The position numbers and the translations under genes are program-made. Shown piece after piece: positions 53,322-63,972 of a DNA stretch of 64,000 bases (the first letter of the stretch is position 1; each line of letters opens with the position of its first letter). This stretch comes from Planctomycetota bacterium. GTDB lineage: Bacteria; Planctomycetota; UBA1135; GCA-002686595. Location: assembly GCA_012960475.1 (NCBI GenBank), contig DUBE01000066.1, forward strand, positions 129,725-193,724, read 5' to 3'. Below the pieces are notes generated by a model. The model searched no databases and was not told where the DNA came from. It saw only the letters and a list, made by a program, of their open reading frames with translations.

Positions 53322-56300
53322 ATGGCCCGATCCCCCCGTTCTCTCCTCCTACTCGCTATCCCCCTTGCCGTTCTTCTGACGGCGGGCTACTTCTTCATGG
53401 GCACGGACCCAGTCCAGGGACCCCAGCCCTTGGGCGAGGGATCGGCTGTTCCGGTTCTCCCGACTCCGGACGGGAGCCCTGTGGCGGAGTTGGAGGGCGA
53501 GACCAGCGGGCCCACGCAGGACCAGCCATTGCGCGAGTTGGTGGCCAAGTCAGAAGGTGGGGCCGAGGCTCGCAGGGCCGCGCCCCAGCGCGTCGTGCGT
53601 GGCGCACGGGTGCCCCGGGCCTCGCACTTTGTGTATGGCCAGGTTGAGTTTCCAGAGGGGACTCCCCTCGACGAAGAGCTCTTTGTGATCGCTTCTGGCC
53701 GACGGTTCAAGACCCTGGCGGGACATCCCGATGAATACGCAGCGCCGGTGGACACGGAGGGGAACTTTCGGGTGGCCTTTGCGGAGGGCACGCGCAAGGG
53801 GCGGCTTTGGATCGCAGCGCGTTATTGCTTCAGCGAGAATCACAAGGTCATTGACCCTACCAGTCTAGAAGACACCACAGATCTGCTGTTGAAGCCAAGT
53901 CTTGGTGGTCGTCTTGATGTGGAGGTGGTTGCTCCTCGGGCCGCCGCCGGCGATTTGGAGTTTCACGAAAAGGTCACAGTGGAGTTGCGTCAGGATCGCA
54001 ATTGGGGTGGCAGAGGGTCGCGAGCGGGAACTCGTACCCGTGATGTGCACTTCGAGATCGGCGGGGTGGATCCCGGCGAGAAATTCTTGGTAGAGGCACG
54101 CCATCCAGATTTTTCCAATGGGGAGGTCAAAGGCATCAAGGCCGAACCCGGCGAGGTGACATTGGTGGTGGTCAACTTTGGTCGTGGGGCGACCCTTTCT
54201 GGCGAGATCAAGAACTTTCAAGGGGAACTGATCACGCATGCATCGGTGATGGCATTGACTGTGGAGCAGGCCAACAAGCGCAACCCCTTCATGAACGAGA
54301 AAATCGATGAGCAGGTCGAGACGGGAGACGGGACTTTTGAGTTGGTGGGCGTGCCAACGGGGGACCTGATGTTGCTGGCCAGCGCCGATGGCTACCTGGA
54401 ACTGCGCGTTCCCCTGGGCGAGGTGGGGGAGGGTGAGAACCGTACGAGCCTCCTGCTGCAAATGGACCGAGGCCAGACCGTCGAGGGATCTGTGGCCTGG
54501 CCCAAGGGGTCTCCTGCAAGTGGGGCCATGGTGCGCCTGAGCCAAAAAACCGATTTCATGGGCTTCGACTACGAAGCGATCATGGGCGAGATCAAGGTGG
54601 GGGCTGAGGGCAAGTTCTTCTTCAGCGGATTGGGCGAGGGGCAGTGCCACCTGGAGGCCACCTCCTTCGAACGCGGTTATGTGGCTCCGGCAGAGGCCAG
54701 TCTGCGGGAGCGTCTGCTCGATCCACCTCCGGTTTGGCGCGCGGTGACCGCCGATGTGGAGCCGGGGCGTCGGGGTCTGGTGATGATCCTCTCTGAAGGT
54801 CAGACCATTCCCGGTCAGGTGCTCGATGATGAGGGCAACCCGGTGCCTCGCTTTCAGATCGTCGCCACTCCGGCGGAGAACAACATCCTTTCCAACACCG
54901 CTCGCAAACCGATCAAGGACCGTTTTCGCTCCAAGGCCGGACGCTTCGATTTGGAAGGCCTTCAGGACGGCGCCTGGGTCCTGGTGGCCCGGGGTCTTGG
55001 GTTTGGTACGGGAGATGAGCAGGAGATCGTCGTCCCCTATGACGGGGAAGTCGCTCTGCGCCTGCCCCGGGAATCCAAGATGGTCGGCGTTGTGCGAGAT
55101 CCCAGTGGCAAGCCTATTCAAGGTGCCCAGGTATTGGGCCGTCATGGGGGAGGCAAGGATGCGCGCACGGAATCAGGTGAGGACGGGGTCTTCAATTTGG
55201 TGCGCCTCAATCCCGGGGAAGTGACTCTCTCTGCGACCCATTCTTCCTGGGCCCGCAGTTCGGAGCAGACCTTGCATGTGGCCGCAGGCGAGATCAGTGA
55301 AGGAGCGCTCTTGACCCTGCGTCGAGGAGCCACCCTGACTGTCGAGCTGCACAACGCCGTGGGTGTGATTGAAGGTCGACAGATCAACCTCAATGGCTCT
55401 GGCTGGGGGCGCGAAGAGACCGATGCCAAAGGCTCGGTGGTATTCAAGGGCCTCGAACCGGGGCACTATACGGTCAGCATGGAAGCGGCTCAACGCGGGA
55501 ACCGCGGGAACCGTGGGGATCGCAATCAATGGATGCTGAATCGCGCCAACAGGGAGGAGATCAAGGTGGAACTGCTGGATGAAGAGCAGCGGGCAGTGGT
55601 CCTGGGGGTTCCTTCTCCCACGGCGGTCACGGTGCAAGGGGCCGTTACTGCGGCCGGTGAGGGCGTTGCCAAGGCCGTCATCAGTGTGCTGGATCCCAAG
55701 AATTCCAGCGGGCAAGTTGCAGCCGTTGTGGCGGACGTAGACGGCAACTATGAACTTGTGCTCGATGAACCTGGAGACTACAAATTCATGGTCGGCAGGG
55801 AATGGTCGAGTCAGGGAGTCTTCGCGGTCACTATCAGCGAGGGCACACGCCAACGGGAGGATTTCGAACTGCCCGATGCAAGTCTTCTTGGCGTCGTCCG
55901 CAGTACCTCGGGCGTTCTGGAAGGGGCGGCCTTGGCGCTTACCCCAACCGTCGATGGCAAGGAGGTGGGGTCCCGAGGAAGTGGCCGGCGCTCAATCCGG
56001 TCCGGGCCCGATGGACACTACAGCTTTTCCGATTTGAATCCGGGCACATACAACTTGCGGGTAATGGAAGCAAATCCTGGCGAAGCTACATGGGGAGCGA
56101 TTCTGATTGAAGGCCTGGAAGTAGAGGACGGTGGTAGCACGCAGGACATCGACCTGGAACTCGCAGGCAAGATCGCGGGAATAGTCAGGGATGCGGATGG
56201 CAATGGCCTACGCCGTGCGCGCTTGAACATATCGACGGAAAGCGGCACGAGCATTCTGATGAACTCTTGGACGCGCAGTCGCGGTGGCGGTTCCTACACC

Positions 56301-56423
56301 GTCAATGGGCTTGGGCCTGGAGATGTCTGGGTCAGTGCGAGTTACGAGGGACGCACAAGCTCGCGGGTCAAGGTTGGCGTGAGAAAGGGCAGCACCACGC
56401 AGTACGACATCGTGATTCCCTAG
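53322..56423 (+). CDS. Membrane-anchored protein with about eight carboxypeptidase-regulatory-like (Ig-like) domains
   Basis: The protein has 1033 residues from the ATG at 53322 (MARSPRSLLLLAIPLAVLL, a signal anchor). Starts at 53310 or GTG 53280 are possible. After a Pro/Glu-rich linker come repeated 80-100-residue beta-sandwich units, each opening with a G-x-V strand and a D-x-x-G-x-P/x-x-G turn: HFVYGQVEFPEG, ATLSGEIKNFQGE, QTVEGSVAWPKGS, QTIPGQVLDDEGNPV, KMVGVVRDPSGKPI, VTVQGAVTAAGEGV, ASLLGVVRSTSG and GKIAGIVRDADGNGL. This matches the CarboxypepD_reg family. No peptidase domain is present, so a structural or binding role at the surface is likely. It lies 80 nt after the sulfatase gene. 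Confidence 0.82.
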   Translation: MARSPRSLLLLAIPLAVLLTAGYFFMGTDPVQGPQPLGEGSAVPVLPTPDGSPVAELEGETSGPTQDQPLRELVAKSEGGAEARRAAPQRVVRGARVPRASHFVYGQVEFPEGTPLDEELFVIASGRRFKTLAGHPDEYAAPVDTEGNFRVAFAEGTRKGRLWIAARYCFSENHKVIDPTSLEDTTDLLLKPSLGGRLDVEVVAPRAAAGDLEFHEKVTVELRQDRNWGGRGSRAGTRTRDVHFEIGGVDPGEKFLVEARHPDFSNGEVKGIKAEPGEVTLVVVNFGRGATLSGEIKNFQGELITHASVMALTVEQANKRNPFMNEKIDEQVETGDGTFELVGVPTGDLMLLASADGYLELRVPLGEVGEGENRTSLLLQMDRGQTVEGSVAWPKGSPASGAMVRLSQKTDFMGFDYEAIMGEIKVGAEGKFFFSGLGEGQCHLEATSFERGYVAPAEASLRERLLDPPPVWRAVTADVEPGRRGLVMILSEGQTIPGQVLDDEGNPVPRFQIVATPAENNILSNTARKPIKDRFRSKAGRFDLEGLQDGAWVLVARGLGFGTGDEQEIVVPYDGEVALRLPRESKMVGVVRDPSGKPIQGAQVLGRHGGGKDARTESGEDGVFNLVRLNPGEVTLSATHSSWARSSEQTLHVAAGEISEGALLTLRRGATLTVELHNAVGVIEGRQINLNGSGWGREETDAKGSVVFKGLEPGHYTVSMEAAQRGNRGNRGDRNQWMLNRANREEIKVELLDEEQRAVVLGVPSPTAVTVQGAVTAAGEGVAKAVISVLDPKNSSGQVAAVVADVDGNYELVLDEPGDYKFMVGREWSSQGVFAVTISEGTRQREDFELPDASLLGVVRSTSGVLEGAALALTPTVDGKEVGSRGSGRRSIRSGPDGHYSFSDLNPGTYNLRVMEANPGEATWGAILIEGLEVEDGGSTQDIDLELAGKIAGIVRDADGNGLRRARLNISTESGTSILMNSWTRSRGGGSYTVNGLGPGDVWVSASYEGRTSSRVKVGVRKGSTTQYDIVIP

Positions 56424-56673
56424 GGCGCCTTGCCCTTGGGATCCTTGGCTTCTGTTCGATCTCCTGCGTTGCGAAGCGGGCTGTCTTGATCTCTTCGATC
56501 GCCTGTAAGTTGCGGTCGTAGGTGTCCCCGCAGCTGGACTCGAGTTTGTCGAGTCTTGTTGTCAGGTTCACCGTCTGTTGCCGGGCCCCTGCGCAGGTCT
56601 GCTTGTCCTGCGATCCAAAAGTCTGGAGCGGTATTCCATTGCACCGCCGTGTTCTCTCGGGCACCATGCAGGC

Positions 56674-57369
56674 ATGCAGCGAGTTCCATTTCTTCTCGGC
56701 CTGACCGCAGGTGTTCTCTCGGGTTGGATCGGCTTTTGTCTGTGCTGCTGTGGCGATTCAGATACGGAATCCGGCGATAACTTGCCTTCCAATTCGACCC
56801 CGCTTGCTGAACAGCCAAGGGTTTCGTCCACGGATGCAGCGCCCCAGTTGGGGTCCGACCCCGAGGAACTGTTGACTGAGCAACAGGAGCAGTGGCGCTT
56901 GCGCGAGCAGAACCTGCTGGATGAGCTTGATCAGGCCTACCAGCGCTATGAAAACGCAGTCCTGTCCATGATACCCCGTTCTGCTCGCGACCAATTGGAC
57001 GAGCGCTTAGCGGCGGGGGCAGCGGACAAGCAGTTGACGCTTGCGCCGGCCGGGGATGGTACGGCAGTCAACGGCAAAGGCGAGGTCTGGTGGTTCTCCA
57101 AGGGGCAGCAGGGATTTCTTCGAGTCGAAGGGCTCGGAAACCTGGATCCGGGTCATTGGACATATCAGGTGTGGCTGGTGGATGGTGCTCGACCCGAAGA
57201 AGGTCCCGTTTCCTGTGGGACCCTTGTGGCGATCCCCGGACTTGCCAATGTGGTCCTGCTCCAGCCCATGGTTGTCGTACAGGACCCCACCCAAGCCATG
57301 ATCACGGTGGAAAAAGCCGGAGGTGTCGTGCATTCCCTCTTGCAGCGTGTGGCTCTCAGCAGTCAGTGA
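56674..57369 (+). CDS. Membrane-anchored RskA-C-like (anti-sigma-K) domain protein
   Basis: The protein has 231 residues from the ATG at 56674. An N-terminal hydrophobic anchor ends in a Cys cluster (FCLCCCGDS). A charged helical stretch follows (EQQEQWRLREQNLLDELDQA), then a C-terminal beta domain with GKGEVWWFSKGQQGFLRVEG, LDPGHWTYQVWLVDG and PVSCGTLVAIPG. This matches the extracytoplasmic domain of RskA anti-sigma factors (GxYQxWLV...G). The usual cytoplasmic zinc-binding anti-sigma domain is absent and no sigma factor is adjacent, so it may be a sensor module only. It converges with the helicase gene. The 250 bp before it (56424-56673) hold no supported gene. Confidence 0.72.
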   Translation: MQRVPFLLGLTAGVLSGWIGFCLCCCGDSDTESGDNLPSNSTPLAEQPRVSSTDAAPQLGSDPEELLTEQQEQWRLREQNLLDELDQAYQRYENAVLSMIPRSARDQLDERLAAGAADKQLTLAPAGDGTAVNGKGEVWWFSKGQQGFLRVEGLGNLDPGHWTYQVWLVDGARPEEGPVSCGTLVAIPGLANVVLLQPMVVVQDPTQAMITVEKAGGVVHSLLQRVALSSQ

Positions 57370-57387
57370 GGACCAAGAAATTAAGCC

Positions 57388-59415
<2,028 letters not shown>

Positions 59416-59579
59416 AATCCTCTGCGTAGGTGAGTGCAATGCTGTCGGAGGTTCTCTTGGGCGGGCCCGAGCGTTGTGTTGTCGGCTGATTTTCCTGGCC
59501 AGGTTCTGTGCGAACACGCTCGAGTTGAGCGCTCGGGGCTTGTCGCGAGGCCTCCCAGTTCCGATCATGGGCGCTGTCA

Positions 59580-60362
59580 ATGCAACACCCCGGCTCTTCT
59601 CTCCAGAACTCATCTTCCACCGGCTCGGTTCCCGAACGGGTACTCGTAGTGGGGGCATCGAGTGGCATCGGCGCGGCGCTGGTGCGACAGCTGGCGTCGG
59701 AGGGTTGTCAGGTGGCGGCTCTTGCCCGGCGCGAAGATCGTTTGGCCGAACTCGCGGCGGACGCTCCCGCGCAAACCGTAAAGGTCTACCGGCATGATGT
59801 GCTCGATGCGGGGGAGGTGCCCGCTCTCTTGGAACGAATCGTAGGGGACCTGGGCGGTCTCGACACTCTCTGCTATGTGGCGGGGGTGATGCCCATGGTG
59901 GGACCCCAGGAGTACGACCCGGATCTGGATCGCACAATGGTGGAGGTGAATCTGCTGGGGGGCATGGCCTGGTGCGCGGAAGTTGCGCGGCTGTTTCTGT
60001 CTGAGCGACGGGGCACCATCGTTGGAGTTTCCAGTGTGGCTGGGGAAAGAGGCCGGCGCATGAACCCGGCCTACCACGCATCCAAGGCAGGCTTCAGCAC
60101 CTACCTTGAGTCCCTGCGCAATCGCTTGGAAGGTCACGGCGTGCGCGTGGTCACGATCCTGCCGGGCATGGTCAAGACCGAGATGACCAGGGAAATCGAT
60201 AAACTCGTCTGGCCGATCACGCCCGAGCAGGCGGCCAGGACCATGATTGCAACCTGGCGCGGGAGCTTTTGGAGCACCCGTTTCATTCCTCTTCGTTGGT
60301 GCCTGGTCATGGCAGTGATCCGTGCGATTCCAAGCCGCATCTTCCGTCATCTGAATATCTGA
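59580..60362 (+). CDS. Short-chain dehydrogenase/reductase, DprE2-like
   Basis: The 260-residue classical SDR has cofactor motif VVGASSGIGAAL, YVAGV (NNAG equivalent), catalytic Ser in GVSSVAGERG and Y-x3-K in AYHASK. The C-terminal end LVMAVIRAIPSRIFRHLNI closely resembles mycobacterial DprE2 as I remember it (MMVLRHIPRSIFRKL), as does VSSVAGERGRR. DprE2 reduces the keto intermediate made by DprE1 during epimerisation of a polyprenyl-phospho-ribose to arabinose. The next gene, 2 nt downstream, encodes a DprE1-like FAD oxidase, which supports a joint reaction. The sugar substrate here is not known. Confidence 0.82.
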   Translation: MQHPGSSLQNSSSTGSVPERVLVVGASSGIGAALVRQLASEGCQVAALARREDRLAELAADAPAQTVKVYRHDVLDAGEVPALLERIVGDLGGLDTLCYVAGVMPMVGPQEYDPDLDRTMVEVNLLGGMAWCAEVARLFLSERRGTIVGVSSVAGERGRRMNPAYHASKAGFSTYLESLRNRLEGHGVRVVTILPGMVKTEMTREIDKLVWPITPEQAARTMIATWRGSFWSTRFIPLRWCLVMAVIRAIPSRIFRHLNI

Positions 60363-60364
60363 TC

Positions 60365-61834
60365 ATGGCGCTGGAAATGGGTCGTGTGGGGATTGAGCGG
60401 GTGGAGGGCTGGGGCATGTCCGTTGGCTCGGTCGCACGCGTGATCCGGCCCGAAAATCTGGACCAGTTGCGGGCAGTCCTAGCAGAGGCGCGCAAGGCCG
60501 GGGTGACCCTCGCCCCCCGAGGAACGGGCTGCAGCTATGGAGATGCGAGTACCACCGAGCAGGGCTGGTGCTTGGATCTGACCCACATGAATCGCGTGCT
60601 CAGCTTTGATGAGAGCACGGGCGATGCGGATCTTGAGGGGGGCGCCACCATTCGCCAGCTCTGGCGCAGGTCCTTGCCCAGTGGCTATTGGCCCAAGGTG
60701 GTCAGCGGCACCATGTTCCCCACGGTGGGCGGGGCAGCGGGCATGAATATCCATGGCAAGAACAACTTCAAGGTTGGCACCTTTGGGGACAACCTGCTGG
60801 AGATCGACTTGCTCCTGGCCAACGGCGATTTGCTGACCTGTTCGCGTGAACAGAACGCCGAGTTGTTCCATGGGGCAATCGGCGGTTTCGGAATGCTGGG
60901 CATCATTACTCGCGTCAAAACGCGTACTCAGAGGGTCTACTCTGGCGATGTGCGTGTGCGCGGGATCTCCTGCCATGACCTGGGCGAGATGATGGAGGCC
61001 ATGCAGGAGCTGGTGGATGTGGCGGATTATCTGGTGGGTTGGATTGATACCTTTGGCGCGGGCTCTGCTGCGGGGCGCGGCCTGCTTCACGACGCGCGCT
61101 ACCTTGCCGAAGGGGAAGACTCCGATCCCGGCAAGACCCTTTGTTTGGAGCATCAGGATCTGGCGGATTCGGTAATGGGCGTGCCCAAGGCCGAGATCTG
61201 GCGGGTGCTAAGGCTGTTCAATCATGACCTGGGCATGCGTCTGATCAACGGGGTCAAGCAGGTGGCGGGGCGCATGGAGTCCATGCGGGGCTGGCATCGT
61301 CAATCCCATGGGGGTTTCAACTTCCTGCTCGACTATGTGCCGGACTGGAAGTACGCCTATGCCCGGCAAGCAGGCGAGGGTCTGATCCAGTATCAGGCTT
61401 TCCTGCCCTCGGAAACGGCCCTGGATGGTTTCCTGGCGCTTCTGGCCGAGGGTCAGGCCAGTGGGCATGTTCCCTATCTGGGAGTGCTCAAGCGCCATCG
61501 GCCGGACCCCTTTCTGATGACTCACGCCCTGGATGGCTGGAGCCTGGCCATGGACCTCAAGGTGACCGCCAAGAACCGGGCGCATCTCTGGCAGACCTGC
61601 GCGCGCTTCTCCCAGATCTGCTTGAATGCGGGCGGGCGTTTCTACTTTGCCAAGGACCAGGTGATTTCCCCCTCGGTGGCGCGGGCCTCGTTCGGAGCCC
61701 GGCGTATCGCTGCTTTTCGGGAACTGAAGGCCCAGGCGGATCCCCAGGGCCTCTTTTCTACTGACCTCTGGCGTCGTGTTTTTGAGCAGGACCCCGATCA
61801 ACGCTCCCACGGGCCCTGGCCTGGGCAGGCTTAG
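60365..61834 (+). CDS. FAD-linked oxidase, DprE1-like
   Basis: The protein has 489 residues from the ATG at 60365. The FAD-binding PCMH-type domain has RVIRPENLDQLRAVLAEA, PRGTGCSYGDAST, GGATIRQLWRRSLPSG, GGAAGMNIHGKNNFKVGTFG and HGAIGGFGMLGIITRV. The C-terminal cap contains GRFYFAKDQ, whose Lys matches the catalytic Lys in the AKD motif of mycobacterial DprE1, and WSLAMDL, where DprE1 has the inhibitor-reactive Cys (WNICVD) but this protein has Ala. It would oxidise C2 of a polyprenyl-phospho-sugar for the adjacent SDR to reduce. It ends 2 nt before the methyltransferase gene, so all three are likely one operon. Confidence 0.84.
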   Translation: MALEMGRVGIERVEGWGMSVGSVARVIRPENLDQLRAVLAEARKAGVTLAPRGTGCSYGDASTTEQGWCLDLTHMNRVLSFDESTGDADLEGGATIRQLWRRSLPSGYWPKVVSGTMFPTVGGAAGMNIHGKNNFKVGTFGDNLLEIDLLLANGDLLTCSREQNAELFHGAIGGFGMLGIITRVKTRTQRVYSGDVRVRGISCHDLGEMMEAMQELVDVADYLVGWIDTFGAGSAAGRGLLHDARYLAEGEDSDPGKTLCLEHQDLADSVMGVPKAEIWRVLRLFNHDLGMRLINGVKQVAGRMESMRGWHRQSHGGFNFLLDYVPDWKYAYARQAGEGLIQYQAFLPSETALDGFLALLAEGQASGHVPYLGVLKRHRPDPFLMTHALDGWSLAMDLKVTAKNRAHLWQTCARFSQICLNAGGRFYFAKDQVISPSVARASFGARRIAAFRELKAQADPQGLFSTDLWRRVFEQDPDQRSHGPWPGQA

Positions 61835-61836
61835 TC

Positions 61837-62985
61837 ATGGGAGCCGCCACCGAGTTTTTTGCCACCTGTGCGCCGGGACTTGAACCCGTGCTGCACCAGG
61901 AACTCAAGGATCTCAAGCTGGCGCGCATCGAGCGTCAGGTGGGCGGCTGTCGTTTTGATGGGACGCGCCTCGACGCCGCTCGGGCGAACCTCTGGTTGCG
62001 CACGGCCAATCGAGTCCTGTTGCGGGTGGCGCGTTTCGAATGTGCTTCGGAGAGCCAGCTCTATGAGGGCGCCCTTGAAGTGCCCTGGGAGAAATGGCTC
62101 AAGCCCGACGGTACCTTGCGGGTCAAGGCTCGTGCTCGGGATTCGACCATGACGCACGCGCGCTATGTGGAACAGCGGGTCAAGGACGCGATTTGTGATC
62201 GCTTCCGGCGGGATCATGGCACGCGTCCAAGCGTGGGTGAATCAGGTGTGGACCTGGGCATCAGCGTGCACCTTTATCGGGATCGCGCGATTCTGGCCCT
62301 CGACACCAGCGGCGAGCCCCTCTACAAACGCGGCTGGCGTCAGGCTCAGGGCCGTGCACCTTTACCCGAGACCTTGGCCGCGGGCATGCTGTTGCTTTCC
62401 CAGTGGGATAGACGGTCGCCGCTTCTTGATCCTTTTTGTGGTTCGGGCACTTTGCTGGTGGAGGCCGCACTGATGGCGGCGGATGTTGCCCCGGGAAGCT
62501 TCAGGTCTTTTGGAATGGAACGATGGCGCGACGCCCAGCCGGTAATGTTTGAGCGGTTGCGTGCGGAAGCAGAAGAGCGCCGGCGGCCAATCAAGAAACT
62601 GCAGCTTGTGGGCAGCGACATCGATGGGGAGCGCGTGCAGGACACGGACAGAAACCTTGCCGCTGCCGGAATCAGCGCCAATCTGCACCTGGATGTGCTG
62701 GATGCGCGCTTGTTCTCCCCTAAACCCGGTTGGAACGGCCATATCGTGACCAATGCCCCCTGGGGCTCGCGGGTGGGGGCCGGGGGTCAGGAGCGACTGC
62801 TGTCGCTCTACCGTTCCTTTGGCGCGCAACTGCGCCAGAAGTGCGAGGGTTACGGCCTGGCCCTGCTGGGGGGTACCGAGCAGCAGCTGGAGGCCCTCAA
62901 TGTGCCTGGGGAGCAGCGCGAACTGGCCAATGGCAACCAGCCCTGTGTGCTGCTGTTGAAGGGGGCTCTGGGCGGCCCTGCTTGA
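61837..62985 (+). CDS. THUMP-domain class I SAM-dependent RNA methyltransferase (RlmL/YpsC-like)
   Basis: The 382-residue protein begins with the short ferredoxin-like segment FFATCAPGLEPVLHQELKDL and a THUMP RNA-binding domain to about 165. The UPF0020 methyltransferase domain follows: YKRGWRQAQGRAPLPETLAAG, LLDPFCGSGTLLVEAALMA (SAM motif I, about residue 193-211), GSDIDGERV and TNAPWGSRVG. The last is the motif IV region, where NPPYG is more usual; here the first Pro is Ala and Tyr is Trp. It probably makes N2-methylguanosine in 23S rRNA. The ATG follows the previous stop after 2 nt. Confidence 0.9.
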   Translation: MGAATEFFATCAPGLEPVLHQELKDLKLARIERQVGGCRFDGTRLDAARANLWLRTANRVLLRVARFECASESQLYEGALEVPWEKWLKPDGTLRVKARARDSTMTHARYVEQRVKDAICDRFRRDHGTRPSVGESGVDLGISVHLYRDRAILALDTSGEPLYKRGWRQAQGRAPLPETLAAGMLLLSQWDRRSPLLDPFCGSGTLLVEAALMAADVAPGSFRSFGMERWRDAQPVMFERLRAEAEERRRPIKKLQLVGSDIDGERVQDTDRNLAAAGISANLHLDVLDARLFSPKPGWNGHIVTNAPWGSRVGAGGQERLLSLYRSFGAQLRQKCEGYGLALLGGTEQQLEALNVPGEQRELANGNQPCVLLLKGALGGPA

Positions 62986-63205
62986 GGCCTGCGAAGTCTT
63001 TCGAGTTGGAAGTATTCCAATTCTTGTACGAACTTGGTGTTGGTTTGGGATCACAGAATCGGCCCTGGAGGGGCTTGAGGGGGGTATCTGGCCCATTTGA
63101 GCCAAATAATATCGGCCCAGAGCGCAAGGCCCGGGGGTCTGAGCCGATGGACCTTTCGGGTTGGCTACCAGATCGTGTTTTTCGCGTTCGGCTGACCTGA
63201 CACTT
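62986..63205. other. Intergenic stretch without recognised gene
   Basis: Part of the 359-bp gap between the methyltransferase gene and the first small membrane protein gene. No ORF with coding character on either strand, no tRNA and no clear terminator seen. It probably contains the promoter of the small-protein genes. Confidence 0.6.
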
Positions 63206-63333
63206 GTGCCCGCTTGCGGGTCATCAACAACAACTCAGGTGGCCCAGGGCTTTGAGCCTTGCAGCTGCCACCCAAGACTCTTGATTGTGGACGATTCGGC
63301 CCGAGTTTTTTCGGGTCGGCCTTTCACAGGAGG
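63206..63333 (+). promoter_or_regulatory. Structured leader with three hairpins before the small membrane protein gene
   Basis: Hairpin 1: CCCG-CTTG-CGGG (63209-63220). Hairpin 2: GGTGGC/GCCACC (63238-63243 with 63267-63272) enclosing GGCT-TTG-AGCC (63248-63258). Hairpin 3: an 8-bp stem with one G-U pair and loop GTTTTT (63297-63318), ending 8 nt before the ribosome binding site AGGAGG (63327-63332). The last could control translation. No known riboswitch class is recognised. Confidence 0.4.
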
Positions 63334-63344
63334 CAAAACAAAAA

Positions 63345-63578
63345 ATGGATGCATTCAACAGAGCCCTAAACTCGGTCAATGGTTCCTGCAAGCCCATCAT
63401 CGGCCTTGCCCTGAACCTGGCCCTTCTCTTCCTCGTGGTTAGCGTGGTGTTCCCCGCTGCGGTGCCTGAAGGTTACAACATCGTTGGAAACGTTTCTGGT
63501 CTCGTGAGCACATTTATTGGTGGAGGCCTTGCTGGTCTCATAACGCTGATGGTGTTCATGTCCTTGACGGACCGCTGA
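63345..63578 (+). CDS. Small two-helix membrane protein of unknown function (copy 1)
   Basis: The protein has 77 residues from the ATG at 63345, preceded by a strong AGGAGG ribosome binding site. Two hydrophobic segments (IIGLALNLALLFLVVSVVFP and LVSTFIGGGLAGLITLMVFM) are joined by a short loop rich in Gly, Asn and Val. It is not a family I recognise. It shares with the protein encoded at 63698 the pattern LxxxFLVV-x2-LFP...NVG...GLAGL, so the two are tandem paralogues. The structured leader suggests regulated, possibly high expression. Confidence 0.75.
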   Translation: MDAFNRALNSVNGSCKPIIGLALNLALLFLVVSVVFPAAVPEGYNIVGNVSGLVSTFIGGGLAGLITLMVFMSLTDR

Positions 63579-63610
63579 TGCTTAGAGAAGCATAAGTTGA
63601 CTCACCCGAG

Positions 63611-63640
63611 CCCGATCACGACCCTTGGGACGTGATCGGG
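63611..63640. repeat. Perfect 10-bp inverted repeat between the two small membrane protein genes
   Basis: CCCGATCACG / CGTGATCGGG with a 10-nt loop (ACCCTTGGGA), 32 nt after the first small gene's stop. A smaller hairpin TGCTT/AAGCA overlaps the stop region just upstream. There is no T-run, so it may be an mRNA-stabilising or attenuating hairpin rather than a classical terminator. Confidence 0.6.
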
Positions 63641-63697
63641 CCAGCCCCCTTATTCGCCGCCAGATCAACCTCACGCAACATCAACACCGAACACATC

Positions 63698-63943
63698 ATG
63701 CAACAGACAATTACGCGGGTCAGCAATCTGGCCACTGCGATTACTCGCCTTGGTATCTCTCTCATCATCACATTCCTGGTCGTCGACCTGCTCTTCCCTG
63801 GCTCCACTGGCATGACCGCCAATGTGGGAGCCATGGCCGACAGCATCTCTCAGAAGGGGCTTGCAGGGTTGGTGGCTCTGGGCGTCTTCTTTGTGATCTA
63901 TACCCGGGGTGAAGCGCAATCCTCTCCGCGCAATCCGGTCTAG
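63698..63943 (+). CDS. Small two-helix membrane protein of unknown function (copy 2)
   Basis: The protein has 81 residues from the ATG at 63698 (MQQTITRVSN); a longer frame from 63632 overlaps the inverted repeat and lacks coding character. Helices are at LGISLIITFLVVDLLFP and KGLAGLVALGVFFVIYT, with a short polar loop (TANVGAMADSISQ) between them and a polar C-tail. It is paralogous to the protein encoded at 63345. No catalytic motif is present. Possible roles are a structural membrane protein or a small regulator; the sequence does not decide. Confidence 0.72.
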   Translation: MQQTITRVSNLATAITRLGISLIITFLVVDLLFPGSTGMTANVGAMADSISQKGLAGLVALGVFFVIYTRGEAQSSPRNPV

Positions 63944-63972
63944 GTTCAATTCTCCTTGATCCCTCTCTAACC

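Noticed and set aside
56368..56667. Minus-strand 99-codon frame in the 250-bp gap before the RskA-like gene
   Set aside because: It has a mildly plausible helical stretch (NLTTRLDKLESS), but no ribosome binding site, no recognisable family, and it overlaps the end of the preceding plus-strand gene. Not supported enough to annotate.
59416..60081. Upstream extension of the helicase frame (897 codons in total)
   Set aside because: It runs antisense to the SDR gene, has shadow composition, and the helicase Q motif follows directly on the ATG at 59415 with GAGG before it.
63297..63318. Hairpin with T-rich loop as a rho-independent terminator
   Set aside because: The T-run is in the loop, not after the stem, and the element lies directly before a strong ribosome binding site, so a leader role is more likely.
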